Shown: positions 1 through 32,666, numbered from the stretch's first letter. The stretch: 33,039 nucleotides of DNA from Mnemiopsis leidyi (GCA_000226015.1 JH154856.1:221913-254951); one strand, 5' to 3'. Translations and numbers: made by a program. Notes: generated by a model not told the origin, from the letters alone.

Positions 1-22752
<22,752 letters not shown>

Positions 22753-23890
22753 GGCCCTAAATGAGGAAACAAGATTAGCAAATTTCAAACCTAGAACTCA
22801 TGTATTAAAATCTAACTATCTAATCATAAGTTTCAAGAATTCTCGTCAATCATTGGCCATTATTAATACTTTACCAAACCAAGATATTAGTTGTCGCTTG
22901 TGTTAAAATATTTTTAAAAACGTCTTATCGATTAACCTATAACCACTTCCTACGGACTACAACATTACACGCTGCAGACAGTGGATGTTTATTAAATTTA
23001 ACTGGCTTTTCGGTGACATGTCGGCGTCTAGTAACTGACTCAATACAAATTTTATGGAACTATTGTATCTAATTTGTAGCATTAACCAATGTATTACATT
23101 TTTAACTAAACTCCTGCATTATATTTGCGGCAACTATCGTGTGAGTAATGAATTTAACGGATGATTTACTGTGAGTATTGCAATAAATTTTCATACTTCA
23201 CATGAGAAGTTGCACATAACCCTTCGCTTGGAGTCCATTACACTTCCTTGAAAATAATTCAACCGTTTAAGCGGTAAATTTAAAACCGCTATAATGCAGT
23301 AAGTGCAGTAACTTGAATAACATAAAATATTTGGAAGCTTATTCAAGTCCTTTAACTTATATGTTTTACAAGTATTTCGATGTTATCGCGCATTATATCG
23401 GTAAATTTAACTGCAGAATTGTATCATATTACTCTCGGTGAGTCTTTGAAACAAGACAATCCATAATACAAGCGCTATAAGTACGGACCATATGCCGCCT
23501 GGACGGAAGGATGACATTCATAATGACAGTTCTATGGCACAATATTCCCTACCCCTATATTATCTCGTTAAATCATGTTTGATGTTTGGGCGTTACATTC
23601 GTTTTACAGTCAGGCTAGGCGTATATTGAACCGCAAGATTTCTTAAAATTAAGCGTCTCGTTTAAGTAAGCCGCTAGTTGGCGTTGCAATTATGACTGAT
23701 TTCAGAGAGATTCATTTTTACTTAATTTATTGTCAAGAAAAACTTGAGGGACTTTTATATAATATTCAAATAACATTTCAAAACTATGAATTCTCGAATT
23801 TATTATATCATTTAAAGTTGAACTTTCCCATCTACAAGAGATACAAAATAATATCAAATTTTATCGAAACTCCCTCCAGGAAGTGTGGTA
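22753..23890. other. Divergent intergenic region, SF3A1 / sulfotransferase
   Basis: 1.1 kb between two divergent start codons; must hold the SF3A1 promoter and the sulfotransferase promoter or leader. AT-rich; I see no TATA box in a convincing place and no CpG-rich island. Acceptor-like sites lie at both ends, immediately upstream of each ATG (AG at 22758-22757 on minus and 23878-23879 on plus). Confidence 0.6.
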
Positions 23891-24946
23891 ATGTTCAACA
23901 CGACACCCAGCAACAGAAGTTTTGCCCTGATTTCCCTAATCACCCTGAGCGCTCTGTTTCTCATCAACCTTCCGCAGCTGAACTTCACCTCCACCACCAT
24001 CAAGTCAACAGTCAGACTGGTTAGTGTCCGGGAGGAGGTGCCGACATCCCCCACCTCCTCTCCTACCCAGGACGAGGAACTTTATCTTCTACCACCCTCC
24101 CAAGAATGGATGCAAGCCCAGATGGAAATTGCGATGGAGATGTTGTCTCTGAAGCAAGACCCTCCAAACAACTGGAAGGGATGCGATCACCTCCCACAGA
24201 CTTACTACTTTCCAAATATCCAGACAGTTTTCACGGGGATCCCCAAGTCGGGTTGCTCCAACTGGTTGGAAGCGCTCCTCAGAGCAGAGGGAACACTTGA
24301 TTACCAGCTTCCCGGGACTGAGGTAGACCAAGTTCATGGGAGACTGTCTGCCAGACACAGAATGAGCTATATCAGAGAATTGGGGGAGGACATCAGCGAC
24401 AACTTTAGTTTTACCGTAATAAGGAACCCATGGACCAGAATGGTATCTGGATATCGGGACAAATTGTCAAACGAGACAACTCAAGGGAATAATAAGCGAT
24501 CAATCGGGATAGCGATTGTTCGGGAGATGCGGGGGATATCCGATCCTGATCTATTGGAGACTCTTTATCCAACTTTTGAGGAGTTCTTAAGGTATCTGAT
24601 CAAACACCAGACAACGAGAAATGTACATTTCATGCCGCAACACAACATTTTGTGCATACCTCAGAGCAAATACGATTATATTGTTCCCTTAGAGTATTCA
24701 AGTGTGTTAAACGAAGACATTTGGAGGCACATTAATGCGTCCGTTTCTTTGTTGGGGTCATACGACAGCGTCAGTGACCCCCGGGAACAGACTTCAGCTC
24801 AGCGAGCGCGTGAATGGTTTTCGAAAATCGACCCGAACATTGTAGAGCAGATTTACGAACTTTACAAGGAGGATTTCGCGCTGCTGAGCTATTCCAATTT
24901 TACAGATCCTAATTTTCCTTTGCCGCTCTATAATCAAAATTCTTGA
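23891..24946 (+). CDS. Golgi carbohydrate sulfotransferase, HNK-1/CHST8-14 family (Sulfotransfer_2)
   Basis: Transfers sulfate from PAPS to a sugar hydroxyl in the Golgi lumen; members act on chondroitin/dermatan, HNK-1 or GalNAc-4 substrates. 351 aa from the ATG at 23891, single coding exon. Type II anchor about residues 11-30 (FALISLITLSALFLINL), then a Pro/Ser/Thr-rich stem. PAPS 5'-phosphosulfate loop GIPKSGCSNW at 116-125; 3'-phosphate site VIRNPWTRMVSGYRDK at 176-191; family motif HFMPQHNILC at 246-255; YDYIVPLEYSS at 261-271; C-terminal YKEDFALLSY at 325-334. N-x-S/T sites occur in stem and catalytic domain. Length is usual for the family. The substrate cannot be assigned; resemblance to CHST11-14 is only at motif level. 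A polypyrimidine-AG ends 11 bases before the ATG, so the leader may be spliced on. Confidence 0.92.
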   Translation: MFNTTPSNRSFALISLITLSALFLINLPQLNFTSTTIKSTVRLVSVREEVPTSPTSSPTQDEELYLLPPSQEWMQAQMEIAMEMLSLKQDPPNNWKGCDHLPQTYYFPNIQTVFTGIPKSGCSNWLEALLRAEGTLDYQLPGTEVDQVHGRLSARHRMSYIRELGEDISDNFSFTVIRNPWTRMVSGYRDKLSNETTQGNNKRSIGIAIVREMRGISDPDLLETLYPTFEEFLRYLIKHQTTRNVHFMPQHNILCIPQSKYDYIVPLEYSSVLNEDIWRHINASVSLLGSYDSVSDPREQTSAQRAREWFSKIDPNIVEQIYELYKEDFALLSYSNFTDPNFPLPLYNQNS

Positions 24947-25110
24947 ATAGCAAATGGTTATAATATTATGCAATTAACCTTTTTACAACCTAACTAATAT
25001 CAAATTGTACTTACCCTACGATATTTATGACCCCGAAGTTCAGATTGGTATTTATAATTTAAATTCAGTTAATAGATTTATGTGTAATGGGCCCCGATTT
25101 TGTTCTGTCA

Positions 25111-25116
25111 AATAAA
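25111..25116 (+). terminator. AATAAA polyadenylation signal for the sulfotransferase
   Basis: First AATAAA downstream of the stop codon, 165 bases after it, followed by T-rich sequence. Confidence 0.55.
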
Positions 25117-25481
25117 ATAACTTATTATTATATTATCGTTGTTTTGACAGATTAAGTGACACTCATGCCAGACATGAAATTTGGGAACAGTGCGATTCAG
25201 AACGATAATTATCTATTTGATTATTTGTTATTGATTTCATTGTTAAAATTTAATTTTTGTAATTGAACTTTTTGTCACTGCATAGTCTTTTTCATCCTAA
25301 AGTGGCTACGAAAAAGGTTCTCAATTTCTTAACCTACAACTTAAAGATGAAATAGTGCAAAATATACAGTTCAAAGAGAAAAATACAAATTTTTACAGGC
25401 TTATAACTTAACGCGGCACTATTTATAAACAACTGAATAAACAATAAAACACATCCTATATCTGTATTTTATATCTTGATG

Positions 25482-25487
25482 TTTATT
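25482..25487 (-). terminator. AATAAA polyadenylation signal, candidate for mL37 gene
   Basis: TTTATT on plus reads AATAAA on minus, 244 bases beyond the mL37 stop codon. The only evident canonical signal on that strand between the genes; usage is inferred. Confidence 0.4.
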
Positions 25488-25730
25488 AGATCATCGCGGC
25501 GACAAATAATGTGCATTAGTTTTCAATTTTGATTCAAAATTAAATTCTCCATCTCACAATTTACGTAAATAAAAAATTGCAAGTGTATAAAACATCTTAC
25601 TAAAACCAGGAGTTAGTAGTAAGTACCACAACCAAGCAGCGGAATGATTTGTGTTTAAATATTTCCCAATTAAATATAAAATTAAAACTCGATATATATA
25701 ACATTCTAGAATCTAGACTCTTATAACTCA

Positions 25731-26173
25731 TCAAGCAACTGACACGTTTTCCCTCAGCGGCAGATCATACAGCAAGGTCAGTTTGACAAGATCACACACC
25801 TCCTCCAGAACCGCCGGACCTAACAAGTTCTCTGGGGTAACTTTCTTGTACGGCATCAGATTTGTCGTAATATTTTCGACGGTTTGGCCCCACGCCAAGT
25901 TTTTAATCCCGTCAGTGCTGATGAGATCGAGAGTGTTGAGCTGATAAAAGACGAAATGATAACTGTAGGCGGAACTACTGATGAACACCCCAACTCGAGG
26001 TGTGTCCAGTGTGTCTCCTGGTTGGTAGCCGTCCCGGATAGCCTCGCTGGCAAGCCGCGCAAAAAGGAAGTAGATGCCACGCGCACGTGTCGTGTCACTC
26101 CATTCTGCTCCAGGTGCTGAGTCCAGGATAACTCGAGTGTAGGGAAACTCTGGTAAACTTGCAGCGCTAGATC
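25731..26173 (-). CDS. MRPL37: mL37 exon 6 (C-terminal, stop at 25733-25731)
   Basis: Acceptor TAATTTCAG. Encodes residues 232-377 with PYTRVILD, ARGIYFLFARLASEA, YHFVFYQLNTLDL, DGIKNLAWG and VCDLVKLTLLYDLPL, ending TGA. This block carries the family identification. Confidence 0.88.
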
Positions 26174-28207
26174 CTGAAATTACAACTTTGTTGTAATTTA
26201 CACTGTTACAACACATTTATTTACAACATCTCGTTGTAACTGTTAGAAATTTACGGGGATTTCGGTTGAATAAGGCCGGAGTCAAAAAGAAACGAACAAG
26301 GAAGAAGTAAAACTAGCAAACCAATGTGGATTTTTGTGTCACATGAGCATATTTTAGTTAAATAGAATCAGCGAAATGAGATAACACTTTTTGAAATTGA
26401 AGATATTTACAAAACTTTCTTATCTGGAAATGTGATACATATAAAAGACAGTAAATGATATCAGCTGACTGAAGCTTGACGTCATATGATAACACTGAAC
26501 AACAAGACACAGTACCAACACTCACATTTTCTACTATAAAGACAACTTCATGTACTATGTAATCATACGAGAACACATGTCCAGAGAAGTGCTAGAGTGT
26601 ATTATATCATAATATTCATGGATGATGTTGTACACTGTACAGTGATTGTGTACAGTGTTCACAATATGACTGACCTGGAATGATATTCTCCGGATGGAAA
26701 GCCTGCTCGATATCGAGAGTAGTCTTGATGATGTCAGGCCACGTTATCTCCAGGTCACGTGTCTGGTCACATTGTTCCAGAGAGAAGAGAGGAGCAGCAG
26801 GAATGTCAGACAGAATGTTGTACCTGGATGTATCACGAGGTAAGTGTGGGGAGATAAGAGGTGAAGTGTGGAATGTAGATACTGTCTGTGGATACTAACC
26901 TGGTTCTGTATAGGGAAAATACAAGACTGTTAAGAGATTCTATCAGCTATCTCGTAAGTAGTCTTTATTTTTCTCAGTAATAAAACGGAACTCACACATC
27001 CATATTGGAAAGAGAAAAGACGGGCCCAGTTTCTACATCAACTTACATGAGTTGTCCCTCAACCAGAAAAGGAGCGGGTAATCCCTCATCAGGAAGCGTC
27101 CTCAAGAAAGGGTACTGAAAATACGCGTCTCTATCTAACATGTAGTTACACTTCTTTCTGTCCACTTTAGCGTGGAAATACTTGAGGAGCTCCGCAAACA
27201 GTCCCTCAACTATCAGGTCACATGGCTTTCTGTAGGAGAAATTTTGATAAAATCTTAAATCACAAACGAATGACAAATCGTGAATATTTGTGTTAAATGA
27301 ACTCTTAAAGAGGTAGAATTTCTACCTGATGTAGATGTATCACATCTTAGTCGATCAGAGAAAATTAACCTCTTTAGAATATCTTAACAGATGCAACTAA
27401 ATAACTACCAGCTGTTTCAGTTCCTGAAATGAATTGCAATAAAGAAGAATACATTTGCACTGAAACTATTTGGATACTTGCCTGTTTCTCAAAGTTCGGT
27501 CATGTCTCTCAACAGGGGTAAAGAAGAAAGTCTCCAGTACCGCTTTCTTAAACGTCTGGTGAAATTCCTTGTCTACTTCCTGATTCGCTACTCCTGAAGA
27601 AATACTGGTTTTCAGGAGAGTAAGGGACATGCACTGTTTTGGGGAACGTTGTCATAGTATCTCCAAGTCAAAATCCCGACACAATATACATTTTATGTAT
27701 CAATAAGGATTGTTTAAATTGTTTAAAACAAGAATTGCTGAGTTAGGTCTCAATAGGACACCAGATTTCCATCTCTTCAATTCTGCAGCAGAATATTTAG
27801 GATCTTGGAATAAGCATAATATAACAAATATGTCCATGTTAATGAGGTTACACTAACAGAGTCGATGAAACAACATTACAGAGGACATATTGCAGTGCAC
27901 CTGGAGGAAGACAGTCGATGTACAGTGCTTTAGAGATGGCAGCAGCTTTCACGTCGTGTGGAACTATCTGTGTTTGGGTCTTTGGAGTGATCCTGAGAAG
28001 GGAAATGTAAGCATTTTTGGATCAAGAGGACGTATTAAACGAACATATTGACTTGAGTGTAAAGAATTGAGCCTGGACGGAACCCAGCTGCTTCAGTTCC
28101 TTGTTTAACATGCCGTTCAGCAAGGACATTAACAGCTTTAGCCGAGGCGGGGCACATAACTCGCTTCCGTAACTCATTGTCAAATGTTGAATATATACTT
28201 GTCTCAT
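25731..28207 (-). CDS. MRPL37: Mitochondrial large ribosomal subunit protein mL37 (MRPL37) family, six exons
   Basis: Component of the mitochondrial 39S/54S ribosomal subunit. Exons 28207-28053, 27992-27901, 27593-27482, 27229-27047, 26823-26675 and 26173-25731 splice in consistent phase to 377 aa plus stop. The C-terminus is the best evidence: YHFVFYQLNTLDL, then DGIKNLAW, matches the family block HFLVFQLNTTDL with GVKNLAW. The middle segment RKPCDLIVEGLFAELLKY corresponds to ETYCPVIVDNLIQLCK. Paralogous MRPS30 (mL65) shares the YQLNTL motif, but the NLAW block and N-terminal alignment favour mL37. The human protein is 423 aa; the shortfall is N-terminal, and the first exon is less certain. 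Intron 3 uses a GC donor. Confidence 0.78.
26675..26823 (-). CDS. MRPL37: mL37 exon 5
   Basis: Acceptor TACATCCAG, donor GTCAGT. Encodes residues 182-230 (YNILSDIPAAPLFS ... FHPENIIP). Ends in phase 1. The opposite strand reads open for 72 codons, which is a shadow. Confidence 0.82.
27047..27229 (-). CDS. MRPL37: mL37 exon 4
   Basis: Acceptor CTCCTACAG, donor GTAAGT. Encodes residues 121-180 (KPCDLIVEGLFAELLKYF ... PAPFLVEGQL), the central conserved helix of the family; ends in phase 2, with the split codon ATG. Confidence 0.85.
27482..27593 (-). CDS. MRPL37: mL37 exon 3, followed by a GC donor
   Basis: Acceptor TTTCTTCAG. Encodes residues 84-119 (VANQEVDKEFHQ... VERHDRTLRN), ending AAACAG before GCAAGT. 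The nearby GT four bases later would put the next exon out of frame with an early stop, so the GC donor is required. Confidence 0.8.
27901..27992 (-). CDS. MRPL37: mL37 exon 2
   Basis: Acceptor CCCTTCTCAG, donor GTGCAC. Encodes residues 53-82, ITPKTQTQIVPHDV through ALYIDCLPP; ends in phase 1. Confidence 0.75.
28053..28207 (-). CDS. MRPL37: mL37 exon 1 (tentative)
   Basis: ATG at 28207 (MRQVYIQHLTMSYGSE...) with an in-frame TAG upstream at 28228-28226. Encodes 51 residues plus 2 bases and joins exon 2 as TL-K-ITPK in the right phase. The donor CTCAA/GTCAAT is weak and the intron only 60 bases, so this exon is the least secure. A Lys/Arg-poor N-terminus is not a strong mitochondrial presequence. 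A CCTTTACAG acceptor lies 26 bases before the ATG. Confidence 0.5.
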
Positions 28208-29307
28208 CCACAAGATATATCCAGTCTATTTAACTGTAAAGGAATTTAGAGCCACCTAAATTACCTTTCTGCAATTTCCTAAAATACTTCCTCTTAGAAT
28301 AAAAAATAAGTCGTACAATAAGTACCCATTAGCGTACCGAGGTACCTATCAATATAGCTAGACAATTCAGAAATTATGAAGGCTCCGAAGTTGCTTTTAG
28401 ACAAAATTCAAGTTTTTACAGAAACTTCAATTTAGGAATTACCTGTATACCGAAGTTGAAGGAAATATTTGCTGTGAATTTTGAGCCAAAGTGCTGGCTG
28501 TTCGATGAGCAATACTTACAGAGGCGTGTGGACATGTCAGCGCCTTTTGTTTGCTGCGCTGTGCTAAACAGTAACGCAGCGCTCTTTTGCTGTGCTGCGC
28601 TAAACTGCTACCAGTCATATCTTTAACATAAAATTCATATTAATTAAAACAATCTGTGAATCCTTTTTATGTGATGCAAGACATTTTTGAGGCGTTCCTG
28701 TAAAACACTAAAGTTTCATCCTTTAAACATTAATAGATTTTACAGTAAGGCAAATAAAAGACTCATCATTTACAAACGCAGATTGAAATCACATCATTCC
28801 ATACAAAAACCGTTAATAAAAAATTACTGAAATCTCTGAAAATCAAACTGATACAAATATAAATCATAAACTAATCCAAAAGTTTTTCGATTTCCTGACT
28901 AAATAAATGAACCGAAAACACGCAACACACATTAAAATCAAAATATAGAAAGTTGGAAGCAAAATTACGAAAACACCGTGCTTCACTTTGCATTTTAAAC
29001 ACGTAGGTGTTAAGTCAAATTAAAAATTGTAATGAGAAGTTTTTTAAACTTAAACGTAAAAGAAAATATCACATGCAAAACCTCTGATTTTGAGATCTGT
29101 CACAAATCAAGTGACAAAAAACAAGAGACTAAACAGAAACATAAATATTTATCATAAAAAGAGGGTTCAACGACCGCTCTGTCCATGTCACCGGAATCCA
29201 GATCCACATCTATATTAAGGTTTTAAAATCACCTAGTCAGGGTAAATAAGATTTTTCCAAGTTGTTACCAAGTTGTTACCAAGATGTTACCAAGTTGTTA
29301 CAGGGTG
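28208..29307. other. Intergenic region between acid ceramidase 3' end and mL37 5' end
   Basis: 1.1 kb, very AT-rich. 28545-28605 has a GC-richer stretch of repeated GCTGCGCT/GTGCTAAAC words. No further mL37 exon was recognisable upstream of 28207. Confidence 0.6.
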
Positions 29308-29313
29308 TTACCA
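29257..29313. repeat. Minisatellite, about five 11-bp units overlapping the acid ceramidase stop
   Basis: Units of AAGTTGTTACC (plus strand), the first two perfect, later ones with one to three changes. On the minus strand the array begins CTTGGTAAC, and the acid ceramidase stop codon TGG-TAA (29308-29310) is its first unit. Confidence 0.88.
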
Positions 29314-29444
29314 AGGCGTACAAGGTGTCTTACAGTTCTGAAGCCAACTCTGGATGCCGTCTCTAACTGTCATGACTGTAGTGTAGACAGTCAGTTTGTT
29401 CAGGTTTGGTTTTGTGCTCAGAACGTTGAATAGCGACTTTGTAC
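29308..29444 (-). CDS. ASAH1: Acid ceramidase exon 8, C-terminus
   Basis: Acceptor TTATCTCAG. Encodes TKSLFNVLSTKPNLNKLTVY, TTVMTVRDGIQSWLQ and NCKTPCTPW, then TAA. Human ends DCPDPCIGW, so the C-terminus is full length. Confidence 0.95.
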
Positions 29445-32015
29445 CTGAGATAAGGCATATGAGCATGTTGTCTAAATTACCTTATTATAGGAAATGAAAT
29501 GTTTTGGAGTACGCTTTTAAGATTAAATCGAGATTTTGTTCTCCTGTTCAGTTTGACGACAATTTCTATCGCAAGTTACGAAAATGACAGTGCTATCCAT
29601 TACGACAGTGATATCCATGACGACAGTGGTATCCATGGCGGCAATGGTATTCATAACGACAGGATATGATAACTTACCGAGGTTTTGTTGCCCCCACGAT
29701 TTAACACAGATATTTCCAGGAGTTCTTCTGTCATCAAAGAAAGGAGGCTCATCCCACGGATCATAGTTAGTCTGGAGCAGGTACCAGCGATTGGATGTTA
29801 TGTTTAGTCCCTGTAGGGGTAAGGGTAGGAAAGAATAAAGATGTCTGTCGGAAACGAAAAAGATGAAATGCTGGGGATACTATGTATTAATTATAATGAA
29901 CAACTATATATCTTTTACTCTAGGAAGGTACATATGCAGGCCAGTTGATCAGAAATTATACTCGAGGGATCGGCCATTAAAGCCCTTGAATCTCATACCT
30001 AACTATCAAAATGCTGTCTGTATATGATTGATACTACATTCATACTACATTGTACATATCACCAATTATCCTTAGGCAGACTTGTTCATGATTGACATTC
30101 TGATCACAAGACAGTAATGCCCATCCTTATGAAAAAAGGTTTGGAGAAAAGGAGGTAACTTACTGTACAAGTAAGAAGAAATTAGAAAACATACCTCAAC
30201 ACCTTTAACCTCATCCAGTGACCGAGTGATGATAACACCTTCTCCAGTACTATTTCCTCCCAAGATATAGTAGGCAGGGGCAAGCAATTCTTGTTTCATC
30301 AGGATATCTTTTGCTTCACTGTAACTGTTGGCACCCTCCATAACATCTCGTGTCAGGAATCCCATCCATTTGGCATTTCTGGGAATTTCACTTTTAAGGC
30401 ATCCTATTATATTGTCCTCCACTAAATGCAATTGAGGTGGTAAAATTTCAGAATTTAGACAATGATAGTGGGTGTAATATAATCATATGCAGGAATCTAG
30501 AAGTTATAAACTCACCTGTCTCCAAGTATCCAGCGGTAGATTCCAATAAAACCCCCTTCTTTGTTAAAACGCTCATTTACAGTTAAGGTGAATTGTGATG
30601 GTTTAACAGCTGTTAGTAGTCCAACATAACCAAGGAATGATGCTGACTACAAGTTTGCTCAGTTAGCAAGTCGAGAAAAATTTAAATACATTCAATTGAA
30701 TAAAAAGCTTATGATTGTGGTATGCAGGTTGAAAGCCTGCAGGGTCATAAGCCCGATGGAAAAAGTTTGTTCTCCTAATTTATTTACAAACTATTTGCAT
30801 TCAAAAATTTCTTTAGGATTAAAATGTAAGTTCATCTTATCTGATGTGCAATCAGTATTCATTTAGCTACCTAACCTGGTAAACAGTCTTGCCATCCCTC
30901 TGGAAGTCAACATTAACAACAATTCTTCTGAGACGTTCAGACATTAGCCATGTATCGTTACCATTATCCCATCCAAGAAAGAGACCAAAATCTAAGTTTC
31001 TGGCATGATAGAGCTGCCCATTGTTGTCCTCCCCAATAATTGATGTGCAAACCTTTGGAAGGGTAATGTCAATGGAATAATATCATTGATATTTTGACAA
31101 GAAAGCTAATTGACAATTAAACACTGTTTGGCTAACCACACTGTTTAAGATGAAACAAATATTTTTCAACAAAAGCAATTTTGACATACTGTGAAGAGCT
31201 CATAGAATATGTTGTAAAGTGCAACTTGTCCTTCTGGCAGTCCAAGTACTTTTGCAACTCCCTAATGGACATTGTTTAAATGATAGTTGATGTCACCTTT
31301 CAATCACAGACACTACTTTTCGGAAAGGTCACAAATTTTGGAATGGTTTGCAAACATATTATAATTATTGATATTCTGCGGTGTGACTTCTTTATTTTTG
31401 AGAGCTAGCTTGATCTAGCACAATTTCACCAGTCATTCACCTATCATACAACATAAACAGTTAAAACAATTTCAAGAGTTACGTGTTACTGTTTTTAATA
31501 AACAACCAACAAACTTGTGGGCAAATTTAAATATTCAGTACCTTAATTTCAGATTGATAGGGCTGTGGAAGTGTAGTCAGGAGCAAATCAAATGCAACAT
31601 CAGCTACGTCTAGAACATACTTATTCAAATTGTCTGAGGAAAGCTTGGTTGTTAATCTGTTGTTGAAGTAAACTGTAGATGAAATTTTGTAACTTGTAGA
31701 TAATTGTTTTCATACAATTTTCTAGCAGAATATTTTGTCAAATCAAAGTCTAAGATGAAAGTTAATGTATTGGTATCAAAGAAGTGAATAAATAACATAT
31801 ATACCAGTGATTGTCTGAATCAATTTGACAATATCATCTTTGTAAGGTTTGATGGCATCATCCCAGCGATTTTCTGGAGCATTGTTCAGATTGACAATGA
31901 CAGTAGGAAGTTTAGTGTCTTCTGATGGAGGAAAAGTATCTGTTCGGCACTTTTCTACAACTTGTGTATGGACACCAAATAAAAATACACTCCCAAGAAG
32001 AAGTATTTTATACAT
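29308..32015 (-). CDS. ASAH1: Acid ceramidase (ASAH1, N-acylsphingosine amidohydrolase), complete, eight exons
   Basis: Lysosomal Ntn-hydrolase that cleaves ceramide to sphingosine and fatty acid. Exons 32015-31805, 31633-31542, 31261-31190, 31052-30876, 30646-30516, 30378-30195, 29810-29678 and 29444-29308 give exactly 1137 bases, 378 aa plus stop. Signal peptide about residues 1-18 (KILLLGSVFLFGVHT). Nucleophile and self-cleavage site T-V-C127-TS; Arg143 and Asp146 in HARNLDFG; Asn304 in QTNYD; Arg317 in DDRRTP. These have the same spacing as human Cys143, Arg159, Asp162, Asn320 and Arg333. Cys23 and Cys324 match the inter-subunit disulfide; CKTPC near the end matches CPDPC. N157-DT matches a known glycosylation site. 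FLGW and NDTW favour ASAH1 over the paralog NAAA. Confidence 0.96.
29678..29810 (-). CDS. ASAH1: Acid ceramidase exon 7, Asn/Arg of active site
   Basis: Acceptor CCCCTACAG, donor GTAAGT. Encodes residues 290-333 (NRWYLLQTNYDPWDEPP, FFDDRRTPGNICVKSW). Holds Asn304, Arg317 and the disulfide Cys324. Confidence 0.96.
30195..30378 (-). CDS. ASAH1: Acid ceramidase exon 6
   Basis: Acceptor AAATTCCCAG at 30379; the first base completes Arg228. Encodes NAKWMGFLTRDVME, LLAPAYYILGGNSTGEG, VIITRSLDEVKG. The open frame extends 53 bases upstream, but that part is intron because exon 5 ends in phase 2. Confidence 0.95.
30516..30646 (-). CDS. ASAH1: Acid ceramidase exon 5
   Basis: Acceptor ACTTGTAG, donor GTGAGT (perfect consensus). 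Encodes residues 185-227 (SASFLGYVGLLTAVKPSQ, TVNERFNKEGGFIGIYRW), matching SFAGYVGMLTGFKPG and TLNERFSINGGYLGI. Confidence 0.95.
30876..31052 (-). CDS. ASAH1: Acid ceramidase exon 4, catalytic cysteine
   Basis: Acceptor TTTCCAAAG, donor GTTAGG. Encodes residues 126-184: VCTSIIGEDNNG, HARNLDFGLFLGW, NDTW, VNVDFQRDGKTVYQ. Carries the nucleophile Cys127, Arg143 and Asp146. Confidence 0.96.
31190..31261 (-). CDS. ASAH1: Acid ceramidase exon 3 (24 codons)
   Basis: Acceptor GTCCATTAG, donor GTATGT. Encodes residues 102-125, GVAKVLGLPEGQVALYNIFYELFT, split as GVAKVLGLPEG and QVALYNIFYELFT; matches human IPLGEIISFNIFYEFFT. It stops just before the catalytic cysteine exon. Confidence 0.93.
31542..31633 (-). 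CDS. ASAH1: Acid ceramidase exon 2
   Basis: Acceptor CTTTCCTCAG, donor GTACTG. Encodes residues 71-101 (DNLNKYVLDVADV ... YQSEIK), the alpha-subunit region before the processing site. Two earlier AGs lead to in-frame stops, which fixes this acceptor. Confidence 0.9.
31805..32015 (-). CDS. ASAH1: Acid ceramidase exon 1
   Basis: ATG at 32015 opens MYKILLLGSVFLFGVHTQ, a classic signal peptide; an upstream ATG at 32075 (in frame) would bury it. Continues EKCRTDTFPPSE, matching human EDCRKSTYPPS. Ends in phase 1 at GTATAT. An acceptor-like TTATTACAG lies 13 bases before the ATG. Confidence 0.92.
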
Positions 32016-32400
32016 CCTAGGTAAAATACTGTAATAAAGTATTTTGTTTGAGTAGAATAAGTAGTCAGCGCCCAACCATAATATAGAAAACTTCTTTTGA
32101 GGCTGATTGAGCTATCAAAACCCACTTGCTTTTTTGAAAGTTTATTTGATATTTCAATCATAATACAAATAATTGAATCACATTAACACACTTCTAATGT
32201 CGAAGTCAAAAACAGGAAGGCTTTAATCTGTAGATGTGACAGTATTACATGTGACAGGGAATAATCGTTGATCGATTTCTCTGTATTACAACAGCTTCAT
32301 CAGAACAGCACACTGAACTGTGTTAGCGAATGAATACCTTACGAGACATATTTACGCGGATCAAAAATCTGGGGATCGAATTAATGATTGGACAATGAAA

Positions 32401-32426
32401 TGGGGATTTTTTAAAAAAAATCCCCA
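32401..32426. repeat. Perfect 12-bp-arm hairpin
   Basis: TGGGGATTTTTT and AAAAAATCCCCA with a two-base AA centre. It lies 85 bases before the transposase-like fragment and may belong to the same decayed element. Confidence 0.8.
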
Positions 32427-32510
32427 AATTTCGTACCCCGAATTAAATTGGCGCATTTTCACCTTCAATTATTTTAGAAAAATCAAACTCAATTTTTTTT
32501 AATTTGATAA

Positions 32511-32666
32511 TCTTTAAAGGTTAGACATGCAAAATGGATTGTAGAAATATTTGACAAATTTCAAACTGATCGTGGTAAAACTATCATTAAAAACGGATTT
32601 AGGAAATCAGCAATTACAGAGGCGATTGAGATGTTAGAATTTCCGGAGCAAGATCCATTTGTTTAA
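32511..32666 (+). pseudogene. Transposase-like C-terminal coding remnant
   Basis: Reading frame open from just after a TAA (32508-32510) to TAA (32664-32666), 51 codons without an ATG start. It encodes HAKWIVEIFDKFQTDRGKT, IIKNGFRKSAITEAIE and FPEQDPFV. The pattern (HAxW, aromatic helix, GK, IIxxGFxxxGI-like, ending near DPF) resembles the C-terminus of eukaryotic DDE transposases of pogo/Tigger or related type. No catalytic residues are present in this part. The family is a guess; the coding character is reasonably clear. Alternatively it is a terminal exon of an unknown gene. Confidence 0.4.

Larger units (their letters stand above)
24947..25730. other. Convergent 3' intergenic region
   Basis: Between the sulfotransferase stop (plus) and the mL37 stop (minus). 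AT-rich 3'UTR-like sequence with polyadenylation signals on both strands; no coding signal. Confidence 0.7.

Noticed and set aside
25884-26120. Plus-strand frame opposite the last mL37 exon
   Set aside because: Shadow of a conserved exon on the minus strand; no independent similarity.
30379-30431. Upstream extension of the acid ceramidase exon 6 frame
   Set aside because: Exon 5 ends in phase 2 at a perfect GTGAGT donor and only the acceptor at 30379 restores the family sequence; the extension is intron.
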